Assembly: GCA_949825065.1 (NCBI GenBank)
Contig: OX463839.1
Coordinates: forward strand, 30,451,540-30,515,539
Reading direction: 5' to 3'
DNA length: 64,000 nucleotides
Origin: Odontocerum albicorne
Lineage: Eukaryota; Arthropoda; Insecta; Trichoptera; Odontoceridae
The notes under the pieces are model-generated. The model was not told the origin of the DNA, searched no databases, and saw only the letters and a program-made list of their open reading frames with translations. Within the stretch, counting starts at the first letter, position 1, and every line of letters starts with the position of its first letter. Made by a program: the position numbers and the translations under genes. Below are positions 1 to 10,262 of the stretch, one piece after another.

Positions 1-189
1 TTCCATGCTCAAGGATCAGTATTGCAGAAAGCCGTCTCAACACCCACAGAAAAGAAAAAAATATATAGTGATCAGAATATTAAAAGTCATTCTTGCAGTC
101 GATTTGAGCTGGCGAAATATATAACATACGAGTACATTTACATTTTACATGTCCAGCTTTAGAATTGCGGAATAAACAAAATTGGCCTT

Positions 190-1130
190 GATGAAACTGT
201 GTCTGGATTTATGTGGTTATGCAAAAAATGCTTGGAGTCATCAGGTTGGTTGGATCTCTCAGTACTGTTTCCACTGGCTTTCCTGATTTTGCAGGAGCCA
301 TTTCGGCGAGCATGTGCACCTTACTTAATGGGGCTAGTTAAACTAGCTTTAAAGGCAACCCGCCATCAGGCGACACGTTGATCCAACCAGTGCTGTCCAG
401 GTGACAGAATTCTGAGTGAAAATAATGAATGCCTTTGACATGATAGTGTTTTGTACTCTTAGATGCAAATTGGTTGCGGATGATAAACCCATAGAACAGG
501 TCATGAAGTTTAAATACCTGGGTGTGGAGATATCTAGCTGCAACGATCTGTATAATGAAGTCAAAGAACAGACCAATAAAGCAGCAGTTATCTCCGGATG
601 CCTGAGGAATACTGTTTGGGGCAATAAACACATGTTGGTAGAAAGCAAAGTCAGAATATACAAAACATGCATAAGACCTATTATGACTTACGGAATCAAA
701 GCAAGAGCAGACTGTAAGAACGAAACACCTCCTCAGAACAACAGAAATGAAAACACTGCGGCCTATCTAGGTAGAAGAACCCTTAGATATAGGATACCTA
801 ATGAGGAAATCCGCAGAAGTTGTAACATTGAGGACATCGTGAGATGGAGTAGGCAGAGAAGACGATTCTGGAGGGACCACGTTGAGAGGATGGACCCCGC
901 TAGAATACATAAGATTGTAATGCACGAGATTCCAGAGGGTCGTCGACCACCGGGACGTCTACCAAAGATATGGAGAGAAAGTTGGACATTTTCGTCACAG
1001 GACCAAAACTGAAATCCTGTTTAAACAGATCGCAAGATCTATAAGAAGAAGACATGATAGTAAAAATAGCACAAATGGTTGGAACACAACTCGTCAAAGT
1101 TTACATTGTTTTGTACAATAAAGTTTTTAT
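190..1130 (+). pseudogene. Non-LTR retrotransposon relic: RT C-terminal region
   Basis: The open frame from 416 to 1012 encodes 198 residues of the part downstream of the RT catalytic palm in LINE ORF2 proteins. Visible marks are FKYLGVEIS (the usual YLG block), RIYKTCIRPIMTYG (the usual K..c.RPimtYG block), RRSCNIEDIVRWSRQRRRFWRDHVERM and EGRRPPGRLPKIW (the usual GRP.grP..W end). The frame shifts near 980-1010: the next frame continues with ILFKQIARSIRRRH and stops near 1110, so the ending of the 198-residue frame is artificial. No FADD box or endonuclease is upstream, so the copy is 5' truncated. A run ending in AATAAA lies near 1120. Clade not assigned. Confidence 0.75.
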
Positions 1131-2090
1131 ATAAATAAATGCTTCAAATAGTACTTTTTGTGTGTTAATTACGTCAAACGATTTATTGCGGTACTGAAGC
1201 TCGATTATTCAACGACGAATGATAACACATTTAATTTTTTTTCCATAAAAACTATTTTTGGTCTCAATATATATTTTATCTGTCTTATCTAACATAGAGA
1301 CAATTTGGTCTCGGGTGCGCCGCGCCGCGCCGTATGGGGTCGCGCCTCCCAACTTGTACACGTTTCTAAGAGCTATAAACTAACTGTTTTAGAATTTACG
1401 TCTCTTGTTTATTATTACGAGCTACAAATAGGTCTCACAATGAGGAGTTAACAATCATAAATCTTGACATTCTAGGGAATATCTATCTGTGGTTCTTTGT
1501 TGAATGCAGGAAGTTCTTCACTTAATGCAACAACGGTTTGCCGAAATTATAGAGGTAACTTCCCTTTGGCAAAATTTATACGGAATTACTTCAAAGCTGA
1601 CTAGGTTTTATGTAAAAACTTGTAATACTTTATTAACAAATAAAGCTATAATACCATATATATTTCACTGTATAACTTTTTTGTTTCTCAATTATATTGA
1701 CTTAATATTGTAGCCGTTATTTGATTCAGTGTTTGTAATGTACTTTTTATGAAAAATAACCAATAAATAATTATTGCATCAAAATTTTCCACATATAATA
1801 TTCAAGCTTTCTCGTTCAAAGTGTCCTTGATTTAATTTTGATTCATTCCATGAAGTCTAAATACTTAGGTTATATGTAATATAAGAAATTTTAATATCTC
1901 TTTAACTTTAATATTTCTAGATTAAACAGCAAACTTGCATCCACATAACTTTTTTCTTAGTAAAAATAATTCATAGAGGGGTTTATTTAATATGTTGTGA
2001 TATGAGTGTGACTTATTACTTCAAGACGATACCAGATAAACTCAACAGCTTGGTGACAAAGCTCTTTGGAATATAGCTAAGGGAGTTTAA
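1131..2090. other. AT-rich stretch without recognised gene
   Basis: I see no gene. The only departure from AT-rich sequence is a short CG-rich patch at about 1313-1355 with repeated GCGCC words. Small open frames such as 1504-1713 lack any recognisable motif. Confidence 0.5.
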
Positions 2091-2094
2091 AGAA

Positions 2095-2135
2095 ACTTCA
2101 CTAGTTAAACATATGCAATGTTTAACTAGTAAAGT
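2095..2135. repeat. Short inverted repeat
   Basis: ACTAGTTAAACAT is followed after five bases (ATGCA) by its reverse complement ATGTTTAACTAGT, and the pairing extends outward with one mismatch (CTTC against AAAG). A hairpin of about 17 bp arms; function unknown. The next 550 bases hold nothing I recognise. Confidence 0.7.
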
Positions 2136-2699
2136 TTTTTGGAAGCTGACTGACGTTTTGATAGTGCTGCAGCCTCCATATTCTGGCTGATGTAAAAAGC
2201 CATTAATTGCACTTTTTCACTATTTGACAAAATTCATTAAAATCTTCGATGTGCTCCAAATGCATTTTTTTTACTAGTGACGATGATGAAATGTGGTAAA
2301 GTTTTGAAAAATGCTCTAGCGAATAAAATGCTCACAGTTTAAATATTGACAATTGAGGTCAATTACTGTACTCATAACTCGCCCTTTGACATTCCCGTGC
2401 GCCCAACGTCCAATGCCATGCAATTGTTGGAAAGTCAATTAGATTATATGTTGTGAACAAATGTGTCGCGGGACAATGTGTTTTGCAGGCTTGTGACATG
2501 TAGCATGTGTTGATCAAACAGCAACAGGCGACTGTTTATCATAAAATATAACTGCAGTTTAAAAAAAATATTGTTAAGAATATGTCCTAGATTGTTTCCT
2601 GGCTTTATTGATTATATGAATACAACTTTTTATACCATTGACGTATGTAATTGTAGATTTTCTTTAAGAATCCAGCTCTTAATTACATACAAAATTTCG

Positions 2700-3150
2700 T
2701 TTCCGAATAATAAAAATAATAATAAAATGATAATTTATACAGCGCCGTTTAGAGAGCACACTCCTCAAGGGCGCTCTAACCCGGGATTCGAATTCACTAC
2801 TATTGACATATGAATAATATTACAAAAAAGCGTATAAATTAAGTTTATAGATAAGAAGGTGGTGGCTGCGACCATTAGATTAGTATATACTTCCTCGTAT
2901 CTGCATGTTTCGAAAAAAATATTTGATAAAAAAATCGCAGAAAACTTACTAAGGTAAGCTAAAGTACAAATACACCTTTGATCTTCCGATATGTGATAGT
3001 ATCACATTCGCATTTAGGTGGAGTGTAGTGTATGTGTGTAGTGTATACAATCATACATTTTAATAAGACTCCAAAAAAAGTTGTCTTCAAGTGCTTCCTA
3101 AAGCTGCACAAGCCACCCACACCTGTTACACTTTGAAGTAGAGAAAGATC
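2700..3150 (-). mobile_element. LINE family C 3' end (minus strand)
   Basis: On the minus strand this reads the C-terminal tail of a non-LTR RT (GGLCSFRKHLKTTFFG) followed by an untranslated 3' tail ending in a short A/T simple repeat near 2705-2725. The same sequence recurs at 18135-18440, 22640-22770, 29940-30440, 44141-44560 and 48800-49085. Shared words include AGAAGGTGGT, a degenerate ATTGACATATGAATAATATT block, and the tail beside TATACAGCGC. The copy is 5' truncated, as usual for target-primed retrotransposition. Clade not assigned. Confidence 0.65.
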
Positions 3151-3221
3151 GATCCAATTGAAATATTACTCGAGAAAACGAACATTAACCAAAAAGCAAA
3201 GATCATCAATTCATTATAATA

Positions 3222-4508
3222 TTAGGTCCTTACATATGAAATTGGCGTTTTGTTTGGGAGGAACATAAAGTTGATTTTTTTTTAATATAATATATTTATT
3301 TAATCAAAGTATGTACCATTGCTATCTATGCACTTTTGCCATCTCATAGGTAGTTCATCGATCCCTTTACTAAAAAAACCATTCGGACGGGAATCAATAA
3401 AATCTTTGAAGTCGGTTTGGACTGCCCCATCGGAGTTGAATTTTTTCCCTTGCAAGAAGTTATCCAAATTTCGAAAAAAATAGTAATCTGTTGGGGCAAG
3501 GTCCGGAGAGTACGGTGGATGTCTTAGACATTCCAATTGAAGCTCTTCTAATTTGGTAGCCGTCTGTTGTGCAGTGTGTGGTCTAGCGTTATCATGAAGC
3601 AGCAGTGGCCTAGAGCGATTAACCAGCCTCGGTTGTTTAGCAGCTAGCTTTTCCATCATGGTTTGCAGTTGCTGACAATAGACATCTGCCGTAATCGTCT
3701 GGCCAGATTTAAGAAAGCTGTAGTGAACGACACCAGCACTAGTCCACCAAACGCTCACAAGTAACTTTTTTGGAGTCAATTTTCGCTTGGGGCATGATTT
3801 GGCTGGTTCGGCAGGGTTCAGCCATTGCGATGAGCGCTTCCGATTATCATACAGGATCCACTTGTCATCACAGGTAATGATTCGATTCAAAATCCCTTCA
3901 TTATTGTGCCGGTTGAGTAATGCAACGCAGCAGTCAACGCGCGTTTGTTGATTTGCTTCACTCAATTCGTGAGGTACCCACCTTTCAAGCTTTTTCACCT
4001 TCCCAATTTGCTTCAAGTGGATTAAAACAGTTTTATCACTAACACCGCAGCCTGCAGCTAACTCGGACGTGGTTTGCGATGGATCCGCTTCCACAATAGC
4101 CTTCAATTCTTCATTATCAACTTTGGTCTCCGGCCGTCCACGGGGCTTTTTCTGCTGGTCGAAATTTCCAGAACGAAAACGTTGGAACCAAAAACGCACT
4201 GTGTTTTCTTTTGCGGCACCGTCGCCATACACATCATTAATCCTTCGAGCCGTTTCTGCAGCACTGGTGCCACGGTGGAACTCGTACTCGTAAATAACGC
4301 GATATTTCAAGTTTTCTATTTTGTAAACTGAGTGACGCAAAGAAAAAAAACAATTGAGGAAAAAACAAATTAATTATAATTTTCGAAACACAAATACTTG
4401 AGTAAATAGCTGTATAAATTTGAATTTGAAATTCCTAACCAAAGAGAAGATATTTGAGATCAAAGTTGCCAGTACGGCAAAACGCCAATTTCATATGTAA
4501 GGACCTAA
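3222..4508 (-). mobile_element. Complete mariner element, cecropia-like
   Basis: The element is 1287 bp. It begins TTAGGTCCTTACATATGAAA at 3222 and its last 31 bases (4478-4508) are the exact reverse complement of the first 31 (3222-3252). A TA dinucleotide flanks each end (3220-3221 and 4509-4510), the normal mariner target duplication. The TTAGGT start and the transposase both resemble the cecropia subfamily (Hsmar1 type). With perfect inverted repeats and an open transposase this is the least decayed element in the window. Confidence 0.93.
3300..4340 (-). CDS. Mariner transposase, intact (cecropia-like, DD34D)
   Basis: This 346-residue protein would bind the element's inverted repeats and cut and paste it at TA sites. 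The N-terminal third holds two helix-turn-helix regions (about 10-60 and 75-115) joined by a GRPET linker, then KKLERWVPHEL (116-126). The catalytic half has ITCDDKWILYDN (first Asp 158), LLLHDNARPH (second Asp 250) and YSPDLAPTDYYFF (third Asp 285). Exactly 34 residues separate Asp 250 from Asp 285, the DD34D signature. The protein ends RWQKCIDSNGTYFD, the usual family end, and the length matches full-length mariners. Start and stop lie just inside the inverted repeats. No stop or frameshift is seen, so the protein could be active; whether it is expressed cannot be told. Confidence 0.93.
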   Translation of the reverse strand: MRHSVYKIENLKYRVIYEYEFHRGTSAAETARRINDVYGDGAAKENTVRFWFQRFRSGNFDQQKKPRGRPETKVDNEELKAIVEADPSQTTSELAAGCGVSDKTVLIHLKQIGKVKKLERWVPHELSEANQQTRVDCCVALLNRHNNEGILNRIITCDDKWILYDNRKRSSQWLNPAEPAKSCPKRKLTPKKLLVSVWWTSAGVVHYSFLKSGQTITADVYCQQLQTMMEKLAAKQPRLVNRSRPLLLHDNARPHTAQQTATKLEELQLECLRHPPYSPDLAPTDYYFFRNLDNFLQGKKFNSDGAVQTDFKDFIDSRPNGFFSKGIDELPMRWQKCIDSNGTYFD

Positions 4509-4689
4509 TATTAATATACTTTAGAAGCCTTTTGAATGTTTTCAGTCATAAAACACTCCAGGGCCAGACATTCCGAAAATGCTATCAAGATTACTTTAAG
4601 ATCAAGCCTGTTGCTCGATTTACCTCAGCCAAGTGGTTTATGCTAAAACCAATGTGGTATGTAATTGATAATTTGTTGGGCACAAGCGA

Positions 4690-5065
4690 ATACTGTAATG
4701 GTAAGATGTCTCTCCTACTGACTCTAACGCACTAGACTTCCGTGCGAAAGGTCGTCGGTTCAAGCCCCGTGTTGCTCAACTCCCCTCGAATGACACAAGC
4801 ATTTTTTCCGCCTAGTATTCGGGAGTATAAGGATACCTATATCTATTCTTTAAAAAAAAAAAAACTTCCTTGTGTACTCCGATCGTCTCACTTCGGTGTA
4901 CCATCGGATCTAGTACAGCTGTGTGGCCGGTGAGTTTGCTGGTGCAATGGCACTCTAACCTAAAAAAAATCCACGGCAAAGCTTTGCTTTCCAACTGAAT
5001 TTACGTTGGAATGGCGAGGGAATCCTCGACTATGAGGCCCAGCAACGATCGTTCGGTCTCCACAA
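4690..5065 (+). mobile_element. SINE-B copy (tRNA-headed, ~380 bp)
   Basis: The head reads CTAACGCACTAGACTTCCGTGCG then GGTCGTCGGTTCAAGCCCC, which resembles the right half of a tRNA with a box-B-like GGTTCRANCC promoter word. The body carries GGCCGGTGAGTTTGCTGGTG and the tail CGACTATGAGGCCCAGCAACG. The same parts in the same order occur at 23577-23973, where a target duplication fixes the ends, and in reverse at 7747-8128. The box A half is poorly preserved here. Transcription by RNA polymerase III is inferred from the head. Confidence 0.75.
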
Positions 5066-5234
5066 AGTCGTATATTGCCACTGATTGACATCATCAATAC
5101 CAGTCGTGGATTTTATATATATTCGAAAAATATGCATAAAATCCACGACTTGTGTTTGTATGGGACGAAGAATTAAAAAAAAATCACATTACAATATAAT
5201 AAAAGCTCTAAAAAACTTAAGACCTAAAACATAT

Positions 5235-5345
5235 GACCTCTATAGCCTAGTGGTAGAACGCTTAATTTCTCGGGGTTTTGGGTTTGATTCTCGATGGTAC
5301 CCGGCTGAGAAAAGTCTTGGTATATTTTTTTCACCTAAGAATGTA
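5235..5345 (+). mobile_element. SINE-C head (tRNA-like)
   Basis: CTATAGCCTAGTGGTAGAACG resembles a tRNA box A arm and GGGTTTGATTCTCGATGG a degenerate box B arm, about 35 bases apart. The same head with the ending CCCGATGGTAC recurs at 8133, 44598 and 62632. It is not called a tRNA gene because the acceptor stem does not pair and the sequence runs on into a shared SINE body. Confidence 0.6.
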
Positions 5346-5494
5346 TTATATACATATAATATATGCATAAAAGTCCCAACTAATATTTTAAATGTTCTGA
5401 AATAATTGAGGAAATATCTTGGTGCGTTGTATGAGATTGTATGGAACAAAAAAAAGTAAGACCGAGGTAAACAATAAAATACATTTTTAACTGG

Positions 5495-5546
5495 TTTAAT
5501 ATTTTTGCAAATAAAGGATCAATCCTTTATTTGCAAAAATATTAAA
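5495..5546. repeat. Perfect 52-bp hairpin
   Basis: The 25 bases 5495-5519 (starting TTTAATATTTTTGCAAATAA) are the exact reverse complement of 5522-5546, with only two bases (CA) between. No family member was seen elsewhere in the window. It could be a tiny palindromic MITE, a terminal-repeat fusion or an inversion scar. Confidence 0.9.
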
Positions 5547-6385
5547 TATCATCTCAAGATGACTTTCTGATATTATTTTAAATAAAAAAAAGTGTTATAA
5601 GGCTTTTTCATATGGTTGGAAAAAATATCACATGCCAATAAGTTCCCCGTGCTGCATAGCAACTTTAAATTTTTTCGGCTCTACACTCCCACAATATTAT
5701 GTAGAAAATTTTAACTCGCGGTTATTTAAGTTGATTATCTGTTTCCGTTTTTTGAAGTTTCCATAACATTGACGGGTATTTAATGATTAAACATATTTTG
5801 TTGGTGGTGTTTATTTATCGATCGAAAACGTGTTGAATGAGGTATTCTCATTACATTGCCGATAACTTCCAGTTGGTGGAAGAGGATTGCTCTCCTTTGT
5901 TCTTGGATATCATATAAACAAACGTCTATTTGTGGGATGTGATCCTCATTACAATGGAAACATTATTGCATATCCCGCTGCATATTCCGTTGGAGGAATG
6001 AATAATGACGCACAATCCATGATTTTTCGTAAAATATTTGTTTACAACATTAAAAATAGTGTGTTAAATTAACACTACACATTATAAACCCAACTAAAAT
6101 AATGTTAGTAATGGTTATAAATCGTTCAAGAGAAAAATGTAAAAATTTACACTGACGCTTGTGATGGTCTATTTGTGGTGACGTCAAAAAAAATTATTTA
6201 CTATACTTATGTTGATGTTCATTAAAGTAACATAGTGTGAATAACAAAATTGCGATTAATTAACATTTTCAATTAATTTTGAAGACATCCTTTAGTTTTA
6301 TTACGGAGAATTTAACAATAGAGAAGTGAAAACAATGTTCGAATTTTATTTCCCGAATTAAGAGCCAATTATTTGAACACAACAT
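5547..6385. other. AT-rich stretch with a SINE-tail-like piece
   Basis: No gene recognised. The segment at about 5985-6045 (GACGCACAATCCATGATTTTTCGTA) resembles 8420-8455 (AACGCAACACAATCCATAATTTTACGTA), which suggests a shared repeat tail, probably of a SINE-C copy. The rest is AT-rich. Confidence 0.35.
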
Positions 6386-6562
6386 GCATTTCAACGTCAT
6401 TTTACTGCTGGAGATTGTTCAGCACGATGGACGATTAGGTGATTAACTACACGTTTTCGACAGCAGGGATCAGTAGTTGAGTTGCCTCTAGTTGGAAGAC
6501 CCCGTACTGTTCGCATTATTAAGAATATTCACTTACAGCTTGCAACACAACTCCTTTCTGGT
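6386..6562 (+). pseudogene. Tc1/mariner-superfamily transposase relic, N-terminal part
   Basis: The frame starting at GCA 6386 reads AFQRHFTAGDCSARWTIR, an in-frame TGA, then LTTRFRQQGSVVELPLVGRPRTVR. This is the helix-turn-helix and GRPR linker layout of insect Tc1/mariner-like transposases whose N-terminus has YFENQRSIVQTQRAF. The piece at 26206-26280 (IVAYFENQRSIVQTQRA) is the immediately preceding part of the same family. The catalytic domain is missing here. Confidence 0.6.
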
Positions 6563-6625
6563 TGGTTTGAGGAGATTGTCATGTGACAATAAACCCACTG
6601 GGTTGTATTGTTATACTCGTATTAT
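6552..6625 (+). mobile_element. SINE-A tail fragment
   Basis: CTTTCTGGTTGGTTTGAGG, GATTGTCATGTGACAATAAA and CCCACTGGGTTGTATTGT match the 3' half of SINE-A as seen at 9536-9745 and 54440-54680 in reverse. The tRNA-like head is missing. Confidence 0.65.
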
Positions 6626-6627
6626 AA

Positions 6628-6705
6628 AAACTCTCGGTTCGAACTGACGACCTTCCACACGGAAGTCCAGTGCGTTACCGCGCGACCATGCACCTCACAC
6701 GTTTG
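6628..6705 (-). mobile_element. SINE-B head fragment (minus strand)
   Basis: GGTTCGAACTGACGACC, then ACGGAAGTCCAGTGCGTTACCGCGCG, are the reverse complement of the SINE-B tRNA-like head. They match 8066-8125 almost base for base. Only the first 80 or so bases of the SINE are present. Confidence 0.7.
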
Positions 6706-6789
6706 ACATGTTTTCTCCTCTGCACGTAGACAATGTTTCTAATGTGGGTTTTAATCGATACCTTAATGAATACATTTTGTTGACTTGTT

Positions 6790-7475
6790 GGGTTTTGGGT
6801 CGAACAGGTGCTCATTACTCAAGAAAACGGAAGTTAAGCTACCCTATACCGGGCCCTCTCTGGGCAAATGGGCGCGAACGGCCGAAGATGCTACTTGTAG
6901 CATCACCTGGTAGTGAGAGCAGGCTCACTGCGGCGACCAGTCAAACGTTGCGCAAGAACGCACTTGTGCTAAAATTTGTACCAAGGGGATAGAGAAGCCC
7001 GCCGGGGGGTGCTACCGGTGCTCTATCATAGATGTCGGACTCTTGGTGGCAGTGGCAGGTACTGGTGGGCCAGTGGACTCTCGGCAAAAAGTTCATGTGC
7101 CATCCTGTTTCATATGGGCCCGTTCGACCTTTGGCATAATAATGTATGCCCAATAGTCTTCGGGCAGCCCACGACAGCAAGCGGTGAACATCATACTTGC
7201 TGGGTAGGAGCATGGTACAGCGTGGAATGCCGAGGAAACATCCCCCCCCAGTCGCCGGCTTGTCCTGGAGTACGCAGAGACCTCGGAAACCCCTACAAGG
7301 TTTGCCTGTCCGAGTGTCCGACGCACTCTGTAAGGGGGAACCCCGGGTACCGGCCACGAGCAACGAATGGAGGTATAGTACTCGTTTCAACCGCACCGAC
7401 ACTCGCTGGTAGGGACTGGGGGGCTAACCGCCCCATCAGACCCCCGGTCGGCGGTTGGCACTATGACTCTCTTAA
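6790..7475. other. GC-rich island of unknown origin, possibly a retrotransposon 5' region
   Basis: About 650 bp of clearly GC-rich sequence is set in AT-rich DNA, with a sharp return to AT-rich sequence near 7475. Open frames exist on both strands (6976-7506 plus, 176 codons; 6941-7402 minus, 153 codons), but their products match nothing I know and look like by-products of low AT content. The composition and abrupt right edge would fit the GC-rich 5' untranslated region of a non-LTR element. That is an inference; no coding domain is attached. Confidence 0.3.
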
Positions 7476-7746
7476 ACATATAATATATTTTTTTAAATTT
7501 ATTTAATTGTAAATGTATATTTTATTGTAAATTTAAAAGCTCTTTGGGCGTATATTTTGAAAACATGTATTTAATATTAACCGATAAAACATAACACCAC
7601 TAAAAGGCGAGGTCTCGATAGGCGATTGATTGTCAATCATGGTCGTCAAGGCGCCTAAAATCGGCTTTAGTTCTTCTCTTACGGAGTTTGGGAGTTTTTC
7701 TTCAAGTCATCACCGTATTGCGTAAAGCGTGACATATGCCTCGTGC

Positions 7747-8128
7747 AGGTCGTCGTTACTGGGCCTCGTATTTAAGGATCCCCTCGCCATTTCCATGTTA
7801 ATAAAGTTGAAAAGCGAAGCTGTGACATGGAGTTTTTTGTTTCTATTTAAATGAGTCAGCCGTTGTACACCAGCAAACTCACCGGGCCACACCGCTGTAC
7901 TGGATCCGAAAGCACGCCGAAGTGAGACGATCGGAGCACACCAGCATGTTGTTGGTTCCCCCCCTCTTTTTTAATGAATAGATATGAACGTAGTCATAGG
8001 TATCCTTATAACTCCAAACACTAAGTGGAAAAATACCTATATCATTCAAGGGGTAGTACAGTGCGGGGTTCGAACCGACGACCTTTCGTACGGAAGTCCA
8101 GTGCGTTACCGCGCGGCCATGTACCTCA
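7747..8128 (-). mobile_element. SINE-B copy (minus strand, near full length)
   Basis: Reading the minus strand, the head is at 8055-8128 (GTGCGGGGTTCGAACCGACG is the reverse of box B), the body has the reverse of CACCAGCAAACTCACCGGGCC (7868 on), and the tail is the reverse of GTCGTCGTTACTGGGCCTCG at 7749. Length and part order match the copy at 23577-23973. The stretch 7476-7746 to its left is AT-rich with no gene seen. Confidence 0.78.
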
Positions 8129-8132
8129 ATAT

Positions 8133-8470
8133 ATACGACAACCTCAGCGGCTTAGTTGTTAACACGTTTGACTTCCATCTGGGGTTTTCGGGTTCGATTC
8201 CCGATGGTACTCAAGAAAAAAAATAAAAGGTCGCAGTTTGGTAAAACAATTCGTCAGGTATCAATATTCGCACCGAATACGTGTTCAAGTATTATCTCTT
8301 CACATACGGTAGTGCTACCAACATGTACAATGACGAACCGCAAGTTTCGTACCTACTCCAGTCTCGTGCAGGAATGCGCAGTGTATAGTAAAAATAATAT
8401 TTTTTTCCATCCAGTGTGCAGAATGGTGCAACGCAACACAATCCATAATTTTACGTATGATACCAATGTA
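8133..8470 (+). mobile_element. SINE-C copy
   Basis: The head has GCGGCTTAGTTGTTAACACG (box A region) and TCGGGTTCGATTCCCGATGG (a perfect box B arm), followed by GTACTCAAGAAAAA. It begins a few bases from the head of the minus-strand SINE-B copy, so two SINEs lie head to head. The 3' limit is approximate, taken from the similarity of 8410-8460 to 5985-6045. Confidence 0.6.
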
Positions 8471-8479
8471 TTACAAAAT

Positions 8480-9535
8480 TAATAAAACAAAAAAGATATG
8501 GAATAAAACATTTATTCATAGTAATATTACACAAAGGTACACAAAAATCATATTTGGGAAAAATCCAAAAGTTACTTAAAAATACAATTTATGGAATGAC
8601 CATTCTTATACAATCCGGGCATACAATAACAATAGCGGTGCCGTGAGTCAAAAACGTTGTTAGTTTTTGAATAGAAAAATTGGATATATTGCCCCGTCGT
8701 ATGAGTGAAATGTTGATCCTAAATTGTTTTAACTCACTCAGTTTACGTATTATCTCATAATTCTCAACATTTAAAAAAATATATTCTTAGTTTTTATCGC
8801 AGCTGTGGTATGGCAAAGCTGAGCGAAGGTACGTCACTGTGAGTGTCATTGCCACAACGTATTGTATATATTGTATGAGTACGAGTTGGCGTGCGGCCGG
8901 AACTTTCGGGTTAAATGGAAAAACTTTTTCACGGCAGCTGGGAATCTTTTTGTCGTGGAAAAACAACCGCTGCACAATACTAGGGTACGCTTCAAGGCTA
9001 GCTCTACTGGTTTTGAATCAGAAAATGTCCTTTGAAAGCGTCGCTTTAGAAACTTGACAAATTTGTTCCGAATATTTATTTTATTCACCTTTATAGAACG
9101 TTTGTTCTGAGCTAGACAATCGCTTTGCTCACTTCCATTTCCTGGAAAAATCGATGTTTTTTGAAACAATATGTTTTTTTTTAAATATTTGAGTATTTTT
9201 TTCAAGATTAAAGTGTATGATTATGGATAAAGATGAAACAATGGGAAAATATTAATAAACCTTTTACATAAAACATTTACTTAATAAATGACAAACATTT
9301 ACTTAATATTTGTAGCCTACAAGAAAATACTTGTCTTTATTTTTTCGAAGAAAAAAAAACGTTATATGACCTATTTTTTTAATAAAAAAAACGTGTTAAA
9401 AAAAAATTATGAAAAAATAAATTTATAATTTAAAAATACTTAAAAACTTATTGGTAACAAAAATGTATGTTTTATAGATAGCCTTGATAATTTTTTTTAA
9501 ATAATTGTTTTTCTATTATTTGTTATTGGATTTTG
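8480..9535. other. AT-rich region; unexplained open stretch 8790-9160
   Basis: No family recognised. The part 8790-9160 is less AT-rich and is open for 119 codons on the minus strand (8846-9205) and 72 on the plus strand. The predicted peptides are rich in Lys, Phe and Arg with no motif. It may be an old repeat. The rest, especially 9220-9530, is A/T runs. Confidence 0.3.
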
Positions 9536-9745
9536 CATTGTATTATACTTTCGTTGTATGTACTATAATCTGGTTGGTTTGTTGTCACGTGGTAATCTCT
9601 TCCATCCATTCGGAAAGATGTAAAGAAAACCTTAATTGAAAACCAGAATGAAACCATTTTTCTTAAAAAATGTACCAATGGAAATCGAACCCGCAATTCT
9701 CGGGCTGGAAAACAGGCATCTTATTAACTAGGTAACGGAAGTTGA
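9536..9745 (-). mobile_element. SINE-A copy (minus strand)
   Basis: The tail end is at the left (TATTATACTTTCGTTGTATG, then GGTTGGTTTGTTGTCACGTGG) and the tRNA-like head at the right (GGAAATCGAACCCGCAATTC, CGGGCTGGAAAACAGGC, TTAACTAGGTAACGG). Reversed, the head is a box A arm and a GGTTCGATTTCC box B arm. At least ten copies of this family are in the window. Confidence 0.75.
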
Positions 9746-10169
9746 GAAGATATTTAAAAAAAAACTAAAAATATGTTTGGTGGGTTGGTGCTTTTTTTGC
9801 ATATATACGAGTACATCGAATTGGAGGTGCATTTTATTCGCTCGAAACCCGCACTTTTCCTCTCTCCTTAAATAACTCATAGATTTTCCACTTATTTAAG
9901 AGGTTATAAGAATACTGTCCCGGAACAAAGATCAAAACTCCTGACACAAGTTTGCAACAGCGAGTCGAAAATTTCCGAATATTTAAAACCCTTCTTAAAA
10001 GAAACATAATGTGGCAAATTCGGCGGCCAGTCATTTGAAGTAGCATCGTGCGTTTCACGTAAATTGCACCACGAAAAAAAATATAGTTAGTTAAAAAAAT
10101 TATATATCAATTAGTTAACTGGAATACTGCAATTGTATGATATTTCGTCACCTCAAGGCACCAGTCTAG
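9746..10169. other. No recognised feature
   Basis: Contains a 74-codon minus-strand open frame (9834-10058) without motifs; judged not a gene. The remainder is AT-rich. Confidence 0.35.
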
Positions 10170-10262
10170 TTTTCACTTAAGGTTTATTTAATACTTTTTG
10201 CTTGTTTGTAAGTTATTGCCACATGGCTACAACCCCGCCAGATTGCACCAAAAGTGTAGTGC
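10170..10262 (+). mobile_element. SINE-A tail fragment
   Basis: TTTTCACTTAAGGTTTATTT, then GTAAGTTATTGCCACATGGC and CCCGCCAGATTGCACC match the 3' half of SINE-A. The head is absent. Confidence 0.6.

Noticed and set aside
4069..4331. Plus-strand open frames within the first mariner
   Set aside because: Shadows of the minus-strand transposase.
6976..7506. 176-codon frame in the GC-rich block as a gene
   Set aside because: Overlaps an equally long antisense frame, has no motif, and low AT content explains the absence of stops.
8133..8215. tRNA gene (also at 16183, 21950, 44598, 54600)
   Set aside because: Box A and box B arms are present, but acceptor stems do not pair and the sequences continue into shared SINE bodies.
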